From contig NZ_CP030028.1 in the NCBI RefSeq assembly GCF_003586445.1, positions 3,114,501-3,178,500 on the forward strand: a stretch of 64,000 bases of DNA. The letters run 5' to 3'. Source of the stretch: Bacillus sp. Y1 (GTDB lineage Bacteria > Bacillota > Bacilli > Bacillales > Cytobacillaceae). Of the stretch, positions 25,952-33,863 are shown piece after piece. Below the pieces are notes generated by a model. It was not told where the DNA came from. It saw only the letters and a program-made list of their open reading frames with translations, and did not search any database. Made by a program: the position numbers and the translations under genes. Position 1 is the first letter of the stretch, and each line of letters begins with the position of its first letter.

Positions 25952-26653
25952 TTATTGAATCGCTGCATCTAAAGCAACAACAATCATATCATTAAAAGTA
26001 GTTTGTCTTTCTTCTGCTGTCGTTTCTTCACCCGTAAGGATATGGTCGCTCACTGTTAGTACCGATAAGGCCTTACGATCAAATTTTGCGGCTAATGTAT
26101 ACAAGGCTGCTGTTTCCATTTCGATCGCTAAAATTTGGTATTTTGCCCACTTTTCAAGTTCACTGTTATCGTTATAAAACATGTCTGCAGTAAAGACATT
26201 TCCAACTTTTAGATTTAATCCTCTTTCTAAACCAACATCGTATGCACGCTTTAAAAGATCAAAGTTTGCTGTAGGTGCATAATCAACTCCACCAAATGTT
26301 AGTCGATTCATTTGAGAGTCTGTGGAAGCGGTCATGGCTAAAATCACGTCTCTAACCTTAACATCCTTTTGAATAGCCCCACAGGTTCCAACTCGAATCA
26401 GGTTTTGAACATTATAACTATTCATTAATTCGTTTATGTAAATAGAGATTGATGGAACACCCATACCTGTTCCTTGTACAGATACTCGCTTCCCTTTATA
26501 TGTTCCTGTAAATCCTAACATTCCTCTAACTTCATTATAACAAGTAGCACCTTCTAAAAAGGTTTCTGCGATATATTTTGCTCGTAAAGGATCTCCTGGA
26601 AGAAGAACTGTTTCCGCTATTTCATTTTCTTTCGCGCCGATATGTACACTCAT
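25952..26653 (-). CDS. deoD: Purine-nucleoside phosphorylase DeoD
   Basis: A 233-residue hexameric phosphorylase splitting purine (deoxy)nucleosides to base and (deoxy)ribose-1-phosphate. Motifs: [15 protein letters not shown] (phosphate site), [31 protein letters not shown] (ribose site) and [10 protein letters not shown] (base-binding Asp). Full length. Monocistronic between yodL and the VanY gene. SD GGGAG lies ten bases from the ATG. Confidence 0.96.
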   Translation of the reverse strand: MSVHIGAKENEIAETVLLPGDPLRAKYIAETFLEGATCYNEVRGMLGFTGTYKGKRVSVQGTGMGVPSISIYINELMNSYNVQNLIRVGTCGAIQKDVKVRDVILAMTASTDSQMNRLTFGGVDYAPTANFDLLKRAYDVGLERGLNLKVGNVFTADMFYNDNSELEKWAKYQILAIEMETAALYTLAAKFDRKALSVLTVSDHILTGEETTAEERQTTFNDMIVVALDAAIQ

Positions 26654-26732
26654 CTGGTTTTCACTCCCGTTTTAGTTTACAGATATAATATTCACCAAAT
26701 AAACTATACCATATTTACTGCAAAAATAAAAA

Positions 26733-26753
26733 ACTGCGGAGTGTCTCCACAGT
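26733..26753 (-). terminator. Terminator of yodL
   Basis: ACTGCGGAG / CTCCACAGT arms with a three-base loop and six T following on the minus strand. Confidence 0.85.
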
Positions 26754-26757
26754 CTTG

Positions 26758-27066
26758 TTAAAGTACATGAATTCGGCTTATTTTTTTCCAACCACCCGGC
26801 TGAAGTTGATAGTAAGTAGTGCCCTGTCTCCCCTCGTCAATATAAATAATATCCCCTGTTCCCATATAGCGACCTTGATAATCATTTGGAATGCTGTCTT
26901 TTACATTAAATATACGAAACACATCTTCTAAAATATGCAGATGTGAACTGCCCGTTACATTCATACGGTACACCTGTTTATACCCTTTAGTCTGCCTGAA
27001 TTTGGGTGTTTGAAAGATCATTACTTCATACGTTTTCTTTAATAGCCTGCTCCGTTCCTTTAACAA
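26758..27066 (-). CDS. yodL: YodL-like protein
   Basis: A 102-residue protein of the YodL family (KTYEVMIFQTPKFRQTKG start, YMGTGDIIYIDEG middle, PGGWKKI end). No known biochemical function; linked to cell-shape or sporulation phenotypes in B. subtilis (recollection). The only in-frame start is a TTG at 27064-27066, eight bases after AGGGGGG. Position next to deoD matches B. subtilis. Confidence 0.8.
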   Translation of the reverse strand: MLKERSRLLKKTYEVMIFQTPKFRQTKGYKQVYRMNVTGSSHLHILEDVFRIFNVKDSIPNDYQGRYMGTGDIIYIDEGRQGTTYYQLQPGGWKKISRIHVL

Positions 27067-27138
27067 CCTTTAAGCCCCCCTTTTTTATCCACTCCCTTTT
27101 TGATTAGACTTTAGCCCTGTCGAATCCTTCATCAAAAA

Positions 27139-27181
27139 AACACTTTTTTTGTCGAGATACCGCTTTGACAAAAAAAGTGTT
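27139..27181 (-). terminator. Terminator of spo0M
   Basis: Fifteen-bp perfect stem (AACACTTTTTTTGTC / GACAAAAAAAGTGTT) with a 13-base loop, ten bases past the stop. Confidence 0.85.
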
Positions 27182-27190
27182 GTAATATAG

Positions 27191-27961
27191 TTAAGAATAT
27201 TGACTAATTATGGATTCAAGCTTTGATTTTAGACTCGGAAGATCGCTACTATGGATACTCAAATGGATATTTGTTTCATCCATTTCAAGAGCCTCTGCTA
27301 AAAACCCACCTAATCCTCTTGCTCTCCGGTCTATTTGTAAAGCAAGATCCATTTGCTCATCTGATTGCGGAAAGAATATTAATTCTAGCTCATCTAGTTT
27401 GCCTCTAAAGGATCCCGAAACAGCAACGAATTCAAATTCCTGTGCAAAGGGTAATCGTCTTCTTTTGCGGTATGGAAGCTCTTCACAATCTGCCTCTCTC
27501 AATCGAAAACCCAGATCAGCAACTGTATCTAATACACCTTTCATTAATCGATTAGGGACTACATTAATATAATCCTTGTCTGAAGGGTCAACCGCATTTT
27601 TTATATCTAATCCCGTTTCTACCCATACTTTTGTTCGTCCAATGCTGATTGGAGTATCAAACGGTACCCTAATAACAAATGGGATTTCTTTCGTCTCATT
27701 TGCACCAATTGTAACGGATTGAATAAGGCGGAACCTTTCGATATCCCCTTTGACAATATGCTTTTTATCATCTGACTCTCTTAAATAGGTTGTATGTAGA
27801 TTCAGATAAATATCATCAATTAGCTGTTCAAGCTTTCCACCCTTTATTTGTACAATCCCTCTTATTTCCTCCCCTGGTACGAAGACGTCTTTTTCAAGCT
27901 TCGTATCTACCGTTGCCGAGCCAATCCCAATACTTGCAAATACTTTATTAAAAAGTGACAT
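27191..27961 (-). CDS. spo0M: Sporulation-control protein Spo0M
   Basis: A 256-residue arrestin-fold protein. The N-terminal FNKVFASIGIGSATVDT, the two beta-sandwich lobes and the acidic C-terminal helix are typical of Spo0M, which affects entry into sporulation and cell-division/cytoskeleton. The gene overlaps the upstream kinase gene by 14 bases, so it is translationally coupled to it. That coupling is unusual enough to suggest a shared pathway (inference). Confidence 0.92.
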   Translation of the reverse strand: MSLFNKVFASIGIGSATVDTKLEKDVFVPGEEIRGIVQIKGGKLEQLIDDIYLNLHTTYLRESDDKKHIVKGDIERFRLIQSVTIGANETKEIPFVIRVPFDTPISIGRTKVWVETGLDIKNAVDPSDKDYINVVPNRLMKGVLDTVADLGFRLREADCEELPYRKRRRLPFAQEFEFVAVSGSFRGKLDELELIFFPQSDEQMDLALQIDRRARGLGGFLAEALEMDETNIHLSIHSSDLPSLKSKLESIISQYS

Positions 27962-28763
27962 GTTTTTTCCTCCCTTTATTCACCGCATGTAAGAAACAAG
28001 TTTTAAGATCATTAAACGTTTCAAAAGGTTCGTCGACTTGAAGTAATCTTTTGATTAACTGTTTGGTTTCTAATGACAATGATAACTCTTCCTCCCATGG
28101 TCGCTCCTTTTCACTACCATTTGTTTCATAATTGGAATAAAGCAAAAATAGGAGAAAATGGCCTAACTGAAAGTAGTCAGCCTGAGGAGATATCTCGCTT
28201 TTAAGTTCCCTCTTTTTATTATCAGCATGTGATAACCACTTCGCCAATCCAAAATCTATTACTTTTAAGTCATCTCCTTCAAGCATTATATTTGGAATTC
28301 TTAAGTCTCTATGGACGATGCCTTTTTGATGAAGGTACTCTATTCGTTCAAGAAGCTTTAATCCATATAACAAAGACTCCTCTTCGGTAAACCTCTGTCC
28401 GTCGGTAAAGATAAGCTGCTCAAATGTTTTTCCGTGGATAAACTCCATTGTAAAAAAAGGAATCCTTCCCCACATGCCTTCATCAAAAACGGTAGGAAAG
28501 GAGGAATGCTGTAAGCTTTTCAGTATCTCAATTTCATACTGATGAATTCGTATTCCTTTTTTCGTGATCCTTTTATGAAATCGAACTAGCTTTAAAACAA
28601 CTTTTTTTTCTAAATAGGAATCATAAACGAGATAACTATGGCCATAGCTGCCCATTCCTAAAAACTTTTCTATTATATAACGCTCATTAATTTTCTCTCC
28701 CTCAACTAATTCCTTATCAATTAGTGAAGAGAAGGCCAAGATAGCAGGCTTAAAAATCATCAT
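27948..28763 (-). CDS. Hanks-type serine/threonine protein kinase
   Basis: A 271-residue soluble kinase without a membrane segment, similar in size and pattern to YbdM/PrkD of B. subtilis. Glycine loop LGMGSYGHSYLV (35-46), catalytic Lys at 58 (VVLK), catalytic loop HRDLRIPNIML (Asp about 158) and DFGLA are all present, so it should be active. The C-terminal part is a shortened helical lobe. Start ATG 28763 is eight bases after AAGGT. It lies between a His-rich small gene and spo0M in one operon. Confidence 0.85.
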   Translation of the reverse strand: MMIFKPAILAFSSLIDKELVEGEKINERYIIEKFLGMGSYGHSYLVYDSYLEKKVVLKLVRFHKRITKKGIRIHQYEIEILKSLQHSSFPTVFDEGMWGRIPFFTMEFIHGKTFEQLIFTDGQRFTEEESLLYGLKLLERIEYLHQKGIVHRDLRIPNIMLEGDDLKVIDFGLAKWLSHADNKKRELKSEISPQADYFQLGHFLLFLLYSNYETNGSEKERPWEEELSLSLETKQLIKRLLQVDEPFETFNDLKTCFLHAVNKGRKKHVTF

Positions 28764-28791
28764 GTTTTACGACCTTTTTTCATATATGATA

Positions 28792-28965
28792 CTAACTGCT
28801 AAAAAAGCTTTTCGAGCTAAAAAAGCTGCTTTTATGTTTTCTTTTGTAATGTGCATGACCGTAATGACTATGTTTATGCATATTCCGACGCTTGTAATAA
28901 TCACTTGAACTATACTTTCGATGATGAGAACTTCCCAATATTGACTTTAGGATTTTTTTTAACAT
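28792..28965 (-). CDS. Small His/Ser/Lys-rich protein, 57 residues
   Basis: Starts MLKKILKSILGSSHHRKYSS with a near-consensus SD (AGGAGG, eight bases before ATG 28963-28965). The middle is rich in His, Tyr, Arg and Lys (MHKHSHYGHAHYKRKHK) and the tail is SSFFSSKSFFSS, a strikingly repetitive Ser/Phe end. Strongly basic, possibly DNA-, membrane- or metal-binding. No family recognised. It lies 28 bases upstream of the kinase gene and its many Ser/Thr/Tyr residues make it a plausible kinase substrate (speculation). Confidence 0.65.
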   Translation of the reverse strand: MLKKILKSILGSSHHRKYSSSDYYKRRNMHKHSHYGHAHYKRKHKSSFFSSKSFFSS

Positions 28966-29041
28966 CACTCAATCCTCCTAATGGTTGATATAAATATATA
29001 CGTTACTTCGGATGGAAGGTTTCATAGAAAGGTGGCAAAAT

Positions 29042-30178
29042 ATGAATTTTTCTTCTATTCCTTTTTTGGGTCTTCTTCAAGAAAAGATTTCCCTCTGGAT
29101 GCTTCCATCGATTAAACGTAAAGAGATATATAGTTTAAAGGAAAAATCAATGTTTATCGAACAATTAAACATGCTTTCCCCATCGCCGATTTTTTATACG
29201 GATCAAAAAGAAAAAAACATCGTCGCACAAATTACAAAAGAAACTCATGCGTATAACAAAAATAACATCACGAGAACCCAAGCATATTATGAGTTTTTCA
29301 CCAGAAATCAAGAGGTTCATTGGTCCTTCCTGGCTCATATCGTGTCCCGTAACGGGGGATATTACATGACCGACTTAAAGAGCTCTTATTTAAAGGACTT
29401 CCTGTCTGATTCTCAAATAAATCGCTACTTTTTATTCCTCGAACGATCAAATGCATTCATTTTTCAAGATGCCTTTCCACAATTGCTTCTTTATGAATAC
29501 AGCAAGAGAATAGGAAAACCACTTTTCCACCTTTTATCTGCGTTTCATGTATCAACATTTATGCAACCCTTTTGGACCGAATTTTATTTAAAAAAGAATT
29601 CAAGGGGAATAACCGTAGCCATGATTATTAATGAACAATTTATGTTAGAGGAACGAGTGATCAAAGGAATTTATCAATCAACCTCTCTTCTTCAAGAGCT
29701 GCCCTACAAATTACAAGAAAATCTTGGATTTACAACGATCTTTATTCCATACAAACTTTCAAAGAAATACCGGTATCGCATTAGTGGAAAGACGGTTAGG
29801 GAATTTGAACATGTGAAAAAGCGGGTTGAACTAGGGAAGGAGCTTTATCAAATTTTATTCGAAGAACAATATATATCAGAAACAATTAAATTTGCTCACA
29901 ATCAACCGCATACGGGTTCTAGAAGCGACTACTGGGATTTTCTTTTTACGAAACTGGAGAACGCCAATGAAAAACTGCTTAGTCCAGCCCTTGAAAGTGT
30001 TTGGGAAGATGTGACGCATCAGTATACAAATAAAGTTGACTGGTTTCAGCAAAAAAACATGGATGTTTTATCGTTTTTCAATGAACTTCCAGAGGTGACT
30101 GACTATGATTTAACGGTAATCGCTTTGCGTCATTATCTTTTGTATTCTGCCCTGGACAACATTTCTGAATCATTATGA
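29042..30178 (+). CDS. DUF2515 family protein (YppC-like)
   Basis: A 378-residue soluble protein. I recognise it as the DUF2515 family typified by YppC: features are THAYNKNNITRTQAYYEFF, HWSFLAHIVSRNGGYYMTDL, RSNAFIFQDAFPQLLLYEYS and SGKTVREFEHVKKRVELGK. Function unknown. The start is ATG 29042, six bases from AAAGGTGG; an ATG ten codons upstream has no SD. Divergent from the kinase operon. Confidence 0.8.
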   Translation: MNFSSIPFLGLLQEKISLWMLPSIKRKEIYSLKEKSMFIEQLNMLSPSPIFYTDQKEKNIVAQITKETHAYNKNNITRTQAYYEFFTRNQEVHWSFLAHIVSRNGGYYMTDLKSSYLKDFLSDSQINRYFLFLERSNAFIFQDAFPQLLLYEYSKRIGKPLFHLLSAFHVSTFMQPFWTEFYLKKNSRGITVAMIINEQFMLEERVIKGIYQSTSLLQELPYKLQENLGFTTIFIPYKLSKKYRYRISGKTVREFEHVKKRVELGKELYQILFEEQYISETIKFAHNQPHTGSRSDYWDFLFTKLENANEKLLSPALESVWEDVTHQYTNKVDWFQQKNMDVLSFFNELPEVTDYDLTVIALRHYLLYSALDNISESL

Positions 30179-30206
30179 AAGGACGAAGCTGATGGCTTCG
30201 TCCTTT
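30178..30206 (+). terminator. Terminator of the DUF2515 gene
   Basis: Twelve-bp perfect stem AAAGGACGAAGC / GCTTCGTCCTTT with five-base loop, overlapping the stop codon. Confidence 0.75.
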
Positions 30207-30236
30207 CTATTGGGGTTATACAATGATTTTCTTAAG

Positions 30237-30410
30237 CTATTCATCTTCGATTTCTTCATCTATAATGCATTTTTCGATTAAGTATTCGAAAGTAATATCA
30301 GCGAGTTCTTCCACTTCGCCTTCTGAGGGTACATAGCCCCTTTTCATCAGCTCTTGAAAGAAAAACTCTGCTATTTCATCTGTATCGATGAATACCTCAA
30401 TCTCCTTCAT
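30237..30410 (-). CDS. yozD: YozD-like small protein
   Basis: A 57-residue acidic protein (MKEIEVFIDTDEIAEFF start; KRGYVPSEGEVEELADI middle). It matches my recollection of YozD from B. subtilis, which sits in the same yodL-yozD-yodN interval. SD AGGGGGG is seven bases from ATG 30408-30410. Function unknown. Confidence 0.75.
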   Translation of the reverse strand: MKEIEVFIDTDEIAEFFFQELMKRGYVPSEGEVEELADITFEYLIEKCIIDEEIEDE

Positions 30411-30578
30411 TGACTCGCCCCCCTTTTGTTCAAAATGTATGATGCATAAAGCCTTTTCATGCTAATTCCCTTAAAAATACAGCACCTTTGTTCAAATTTT
30501 CTTTTCATACGTTTGGAATGTTTTTAGTTGGACAAGCATAAAGATGAAATACAAACAAAGATTCTAGGAGGAGTTCTT

Positions 30579-30743
30579 ATGACAACCTTTTCAAAGTTGG
30601 TTCAATCATTTAGTGAGGATATAAATAGTGAAGAAAGTATATTAATGAATTCATTTGAGAAGATTACGTCTTTCTTTTTTCAAGGAGCTATTTGGACAGG
30701 AGTTCCGCTTTTTATTTATTTCATCTTCTTTTATTTAAACTGA
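30579..30743 (+). CDS. Small single-pass membrane protein, 54 residues
   Basis: Starts MTTFSKLVQSFSED with AGGAGG seven bases before ATG 30579. The C-terminal half is one hydrophobic helix (ITSFFFQGAIWTGVPLFIY). The longer frame from 30528 lacks an SD. No family recognised. It ends one base before the end of the convergent yodN-like gene. Confidence 0.65.
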   Translation: MTTFSKLVQSFSEDINSEESILMNSFEKITSFFFQGAIWTGVPLFIYFIFFYLN

Positions 30744-31439
30744 TTACACATTGCTTTTTCCATCGTTTGTCTTTAACTGTTGAAGTTTTTTTAATACTAG
30801 CTTCATGACTTTTACATAATCTTCATCATGAAACATTTCATATAGGATACGATAGTCATTATACAAGTCTAATAAGGCATCAATCATTTCACTTGATTGT
30901 TTTTTTTCATTTAAAATTTCTCTTTCAGCTTTTCTATACACATTTTTCGGTTCAGGTAGTTTAAGAGTTTTTTTCTTCTTATCTAGTGAATACAAAAGTC
31001 CAAGCTTTTGTATAAACGTATCTGCGCTATCGGCATCGGCAATCAGCGTCAACTCATCTTCATTCACTTCTAGCCATTCCCCATCACTGATACGTGAGAG
31101 CTCATAAATGACGTCCTCCCATGCATCCTCCTTATAACGCCAGATTTCTGTTCGAAAACCAACTACCTTAAACAGATCCGCCCCATAACCTTTCACTTGG
31201 ACAAGATCGCCAATAAAAAACTTGTATTCTATATCAATCTCTTCTCTTTCGATCGGATCACCTTCATAATCGGAAAGCATTTGGAGACTTGATTCCATGT
31301 ATAATCCTTCACTCTTATTTATTTCATATACATACATTCCATCAAGCCACTTTAGATTTGTTACTTTGCCTACCGTACCATACATGGTGACCACGACAGT
31401 ATCACCGATTTTATACTTTGGTTTTTTTTTCTCACTCAT
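30744..31439 (-). CDS. yodN: YodN-like protein
   Basis: A 231-residue soluble protein. Two short beta-barrel units resembling KOW/Tudor-like modules occupy about 8-50 (YKIGDTVVVTMYGTVGKVTN) and 72-125 (YKFFIGDLVQVKGYGADLF), followed by a charged helical C-terminus. Position between yozD and yozE and the N-terminal sequence agree with YodN of B. subtilis; function unknown. Ends back to back with the plus-strand small membrane gene. Confidence 0.7.
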   Translation of the reverse strand: MSEKKKPKYKIGDTVVVTMYGTVGKVTNLKWLDGMYVYEINKSEGLYMESSLQMLSDYEGDPIEREEIDIEYKFFIGDLVQVKGYGADLFKVVGFRTEIWRYKEDAWEDVIYELSRISDGEWLEVNEDELTLIADADSADTFIQKLGLLYSLDKKKKTLKLPEPKNVYRKAEREILNEKKQSSEMIDALLDLYNDYRILYEMFHDEDYVKVMKLVLKKLQQLKTNDGKSNV

Positions 31440-31505
31440 GTCAATGGTTCACCCCAATGTTTGTCGTGGTTACTGATTACAATAGTATATGCAAGCAATA
31501 AAAAA

Positions 31506-31528
31506 ACGTCTCTTCATAGAAGAAACGT
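31506..31528 (-). terminator. Terminator of yozE
   Basis: ACGTCTCTTC / GAAGAAACGT with three-base loop and six T on the minus strand. Confidence 0.85.
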
Positions 31529-31561
31529 GTCAACCGTTTTTATTCAAATTTAGTTTATGAC

Positions 31562-31777
31562 CTAGTCATTTATATATAAATCCCATACGTCATCAAATAC
31601 AGACATGCTCTCTAAGTAATGGCCATTTAACTCCAAATAGGAGGATAATTCACTATAGTCAGTTGATGTCTTCGGAAAGCTATGATCTACGTAGGCATCA
31701 TTGGCAAATCGACTAATGGCATCCTTTGGTGCTGGATGCCTATATTTCATTAAGAAGTGATAGAACGATTTTCTCAA
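31562..31777 (-). CDS. yozE: YozE family protein (UPF0346)
   Basis: A 71-residue SAM-like helical protein. The sequence FYHFLMKYRHPAPKDAISRF and DHSFPKTSTDYSELSSYLEL is diagnostic for YozE. Function unknown. The start must be the TTG at 31775-31777 because an in-frame stop lies two codons upstream; its SD is weak. Confidence 0.92.
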   Translation of the reverse strand: MRKSFYHFLMKYRHPAPKDAISRFANDAYVDHSFPKTSTDYSELSSYLELNGHYLESMSVFDDVWDLYIND

Positions 31778-31857
31778 AATTTAGGACACGCCTTTCACAA
31801 ATGGTTTCCCTGTAACCTTACTATAGGTATTTTGGAAAAGGCAAGTGTTTTTCCATC

Positions 31858-32139
31858 TTAACTTGTAAAGTCAAAGTAATTCTTCTTTAATAAGCGTGGC
31901 TGATTCATTAATTCTTTGTAAGTTACCTGTTTAGCAAGTTTTTTTGTATCAATTAAAAATAATTGATCCTCAATCTCTTTCACGAGCTCATCTTCTTGAT
32001 AAATCATCTCACAGTCCGAGCAATAGATGGATGGAGTCTCTTCAATTGAAATTGCATTTGTCCCGTCTGGCAATTCCCAATATACCGTATGATTTTGTTT
32101 TTTTATTAGATTTGAATGACACCAGTGGCACTCCTTCAT
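31858..32139 (-). CDS. yokU: YokU family zinc-finger protein
   Basis: A 93-residue protein with an N-terminal zinc ribbon: ECHWCH at residues 3-8 and YCSDC about residue 39-43. The C-terminal helical part (KKLAKQVTYKELMNQPRLLKK) completes the YokU family pattern. In B. subtilis yokU also lies close to kamA. ATG 32137-32139 is eight bases from AAAGGAGG; 16 codons of upstream in-frame sequence are not part of the family. Confidence 0.85.
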   Translation of the reverse strand: MKECHWCHSNLIKKQNHTVYWELPDGTNAISIEETPSIYCSDCEMIYQEDELVKEIEDQLFLIDTKKLAKQVTYKELMNQPRLLKKNYFDFTS

Positions 32140-32263
32140 TAAAAAACCTCCTTTTACTTCTAAGATAACAATGAACTCATAGATCATTGTTATACATTGT
32201 ATGAGTAAAATAAGGTGATTTGCTAAATACTTAAAGGTAAATATAGTTTTAAGGAGTAAGTTG

Positions 32264-32581
32264 TTAGCTGTTGTTAACTAAGTGATTTTTGAGATCGAAG
32301 GAAACCTCCTTCTCTATGTAGCTAGTAACTCTATGAAAATTCTTCCTAGAGATATAAGCCTTACCTGAATAATCATTAAAACTAACAATGTAGGAATCTC
32401 CAATCTGATTCATTTCCGAAATGTAATTAATATTAATAATATAGGATCTATGGGATTGTATAAACCTACTATCCAATCGAACTAACAAAGAATTGATTGT
32501 TTCATTTGTCTCGACTATTTTTTTTCGGGTATGAATTACCGCTTTTCTACCTTCCTTTTCAATAAAAATAATATCTTGCAA
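32264..32581 (-). CDS. LytTR DNA-binding domain, C-terminal half of a frameshifted regulator
   Basis: LytTR domain that starts in frame before the nominal start: residues KKLVCRREGTIYYL precede LQDIIFIEKEGRKAVIHTRK, with SRFIQSHRSYIININYI and YISRKNF as the recognition and C-terminal parts. The frame is open back to about 32643 but contains no ATG, GTG or TTG before the TTG at 32579-32581, which would remove the first strand. The receiver domain it should be fused to is encoded just upstream in the +1-shifted frame. So this is one LytTR response regulator broken by a frameshift, or joined by recoding. No histidine kinase is adjacent. Confidence 0.75.
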   Translation of the reverse strand: MQDIIFIEKEGRKAVIHTRKKIVETNETINSLLVRLDSRFIQSHRSYIININYISEMNQIGDSYIVSFNDYSGKAYISRKNFHRVTSYIEKEVSFDLKNHLVNNS

Positions 32582-32616
32582 CGAAAGATAGTATATTGTA
32601 CCTTCGCGTCGACAAA

Positions 32617-33039
32617 CTAATTTCTTTTCTCCTTGTCTTTGGGGTAAGCATTCTTCAACTTATTAGAATGATTAATAGCTTGCCTCGCTTTTTCTAAAGA
32701 AGAAATTAAACGAATTCGATTAATCGGCTTCATAATATAATCAAAAGCTGCCATATTAAAGGCATCGAGAGCATAATTATTATGACCAGTAATAAAAATT
32801 ACGATTAAATTCGGATATAAGATCATACAATCTTTTGCCGCATCGATACCATTCACCTTAGGCATAGTAATATCTACAAAAATAATATGTGGTTTTTCTA
32901 TTAAAACTTGTGAGATCAGTTCATCTCCATTTGATGCCTCTCCCACACATTTATATATTGGAAAAGCATGAATTATCTTTTTTAATAAATTTCTTGAAAC
33001 GTCACAATCATCCGCTATGACAAATCGTATCTCTTCCAA
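32617..33039 (-). CDS. Response-regulator receiver domain, N-terminal half of a frameshifted LytTR regulator
   Basis: A 140-residue receiver domain: acidic pocket ADDCD, phospho-acceptor Asp in IIFVDITMPKVNG, FITGHN and the conserved Lys in DYIMKPINRIRL, so phosphorylation should be possible. It ends with a linker NAYPKDKEKRN then TAG at 32617-32619. The LytTR half follows in another frame. The TTG at 33037-33039 (MEEIRFVIADD) is eight bases from AGGGGG and is the likeliest start; a GTG eight codons upstream has no SD. Confidence 0.75.
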   Translation of the reverse strand: MEEIRFVIADDCDVSRNLLKKIIHAFPIYKCVGEASNGDELISQVLIEKPHIIFVDITMPKVNGIDAAKDCMILYPNLIVIFITGHNNYALDAFNMAAFDYIMKPINRIRLISSLEKARQAINHSNKLKNAYPKDKEKRN

Positions 33040-33139
33040 ATTATTATCCCCCTGAAAAACCATTTAAGTAGGACTATTTTACCACAAGAGATTTCAATCA
33101 AAAATCATTTTGTAAATAATTAATATAATTAACCAACTA

Positions 33140-33388
33140 TTACATCAACTCATTAATAAATAGCCCCTTCACTTCCATCTTATTCATGTTTTTCGGAACC
33201 ATCTGTAATAACTCTCCCTGAATTTCTTTGAGGGCGATTAACTTTATTAAATAATCAGATTCAGAGATTTTTTTATGTTTATACTCCGTCACTAAGCTTA
33301 CGATTAACAGTTCTATCTTATGTAGACAATTTTCGACTGGCGATAATCTTGATATTTTCTGCCCTGTTTTATGTTCTTTCGGATTCAT
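33140..33388 (-). CDS. Hypothetical protein, 82 residues
   Basis: Helical, soluble, Lys-rich protein (CLHKIELLIVSLVTEYKHKK; LIALKEIQGELLQMV). No family recognised and no strong SD. The start overlaps the SinI-like gene by 20 bases, so coupled translation is likely. The three genes SinI-like, this one and the LytTR regulator are arranged as one leftward unit. Confidence 0.6.
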   Translation of the reverse strand: MNPKEHKTGQKISRLSPVENCLHKIELLIVSLVTEYKHKKISESDYLIKLIALKEIQGELLQMVPKNMNKMEVKGLFINELM

Positions 33389-33584
33389 TATTAATACCCA
33401 TTTTTTCTGATGAATTATTAGATGCTAAAAAATTACGAAATTCATCTTTTGTAACGTTTGAATTCACAGCCAATGAAACAAGTTCTAGCCATTCGCCATC
33501 TAAATCCTCCATCTTTTTATTATCTCTTGGTTTGACTTCTTCTGTTATTATTGAATGTCTATTGTCCTTTACACCGTATTTCAT
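33369..33584 (-). CDS. SinI-like anti-repressor
   Basis: A 71-residue protein whose central part DGEWLELVSLA followed by NVTKDEFRNFLASN matches the SinI/SinR dimerisation hairpin (SinI: DQEWVELMVEA, then EEIRKYLLLN). In B. subtilis SinI binds SinR and relieves repression of biofilm genes. Here there is no SinR homologue in the window, and the SinI motif is flanked by long charged tails. The assignment rests on this 28-residue motif. Confidence 0.7.
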   Translation of the reverse strand: MKYGVKDNRHSIITEEVKPRDNKKMEDLDGEWLELVSLAVNSNVTKDEFRNFLASNNSSEKMGINNESERT

Positions 33585-33800
33585 AATTCTCTCATTCCTT
33601 TTTGTATAAGTTCCTTTTGGATGTATAAATACAATGACTTATTTAACCGATGTATTTTTATATATTATAATTCGCATTCAAAACTCCGTCCAATTCCCTA
33701 TATACCAATAAGAGCAGTATTATTTCCTATTATTACAGAAATAATTGGTTTCACACATAATTTACTGCTATTCATATATCTAAAGAAGTTCTTACTATAT

Positions 33801-33834
33801 AAAAAAGCATCTATCCAATGATAGATGCTTTTTT
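33801..33834 (-). terminator. Terminator of kamA
   Basis: Fifteen-bp perfect stem AAAAAAGCATCTATC / GATAGATGCTTTTTT with CAAT loop, 30 bases past the kamA stop. Confidence 0.93.
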
Positions 33835-33863
33835 AGGGGAAACGGCATATTGCACATTTTTTA

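Noticed and set aside
33555..33821. Plus-strand 88-residue reading frame
   Set aside because: No SD, overlaps the SinI-like start and runs into the kamA terminator; reads like antisense of AT-rich intergenic DNA.
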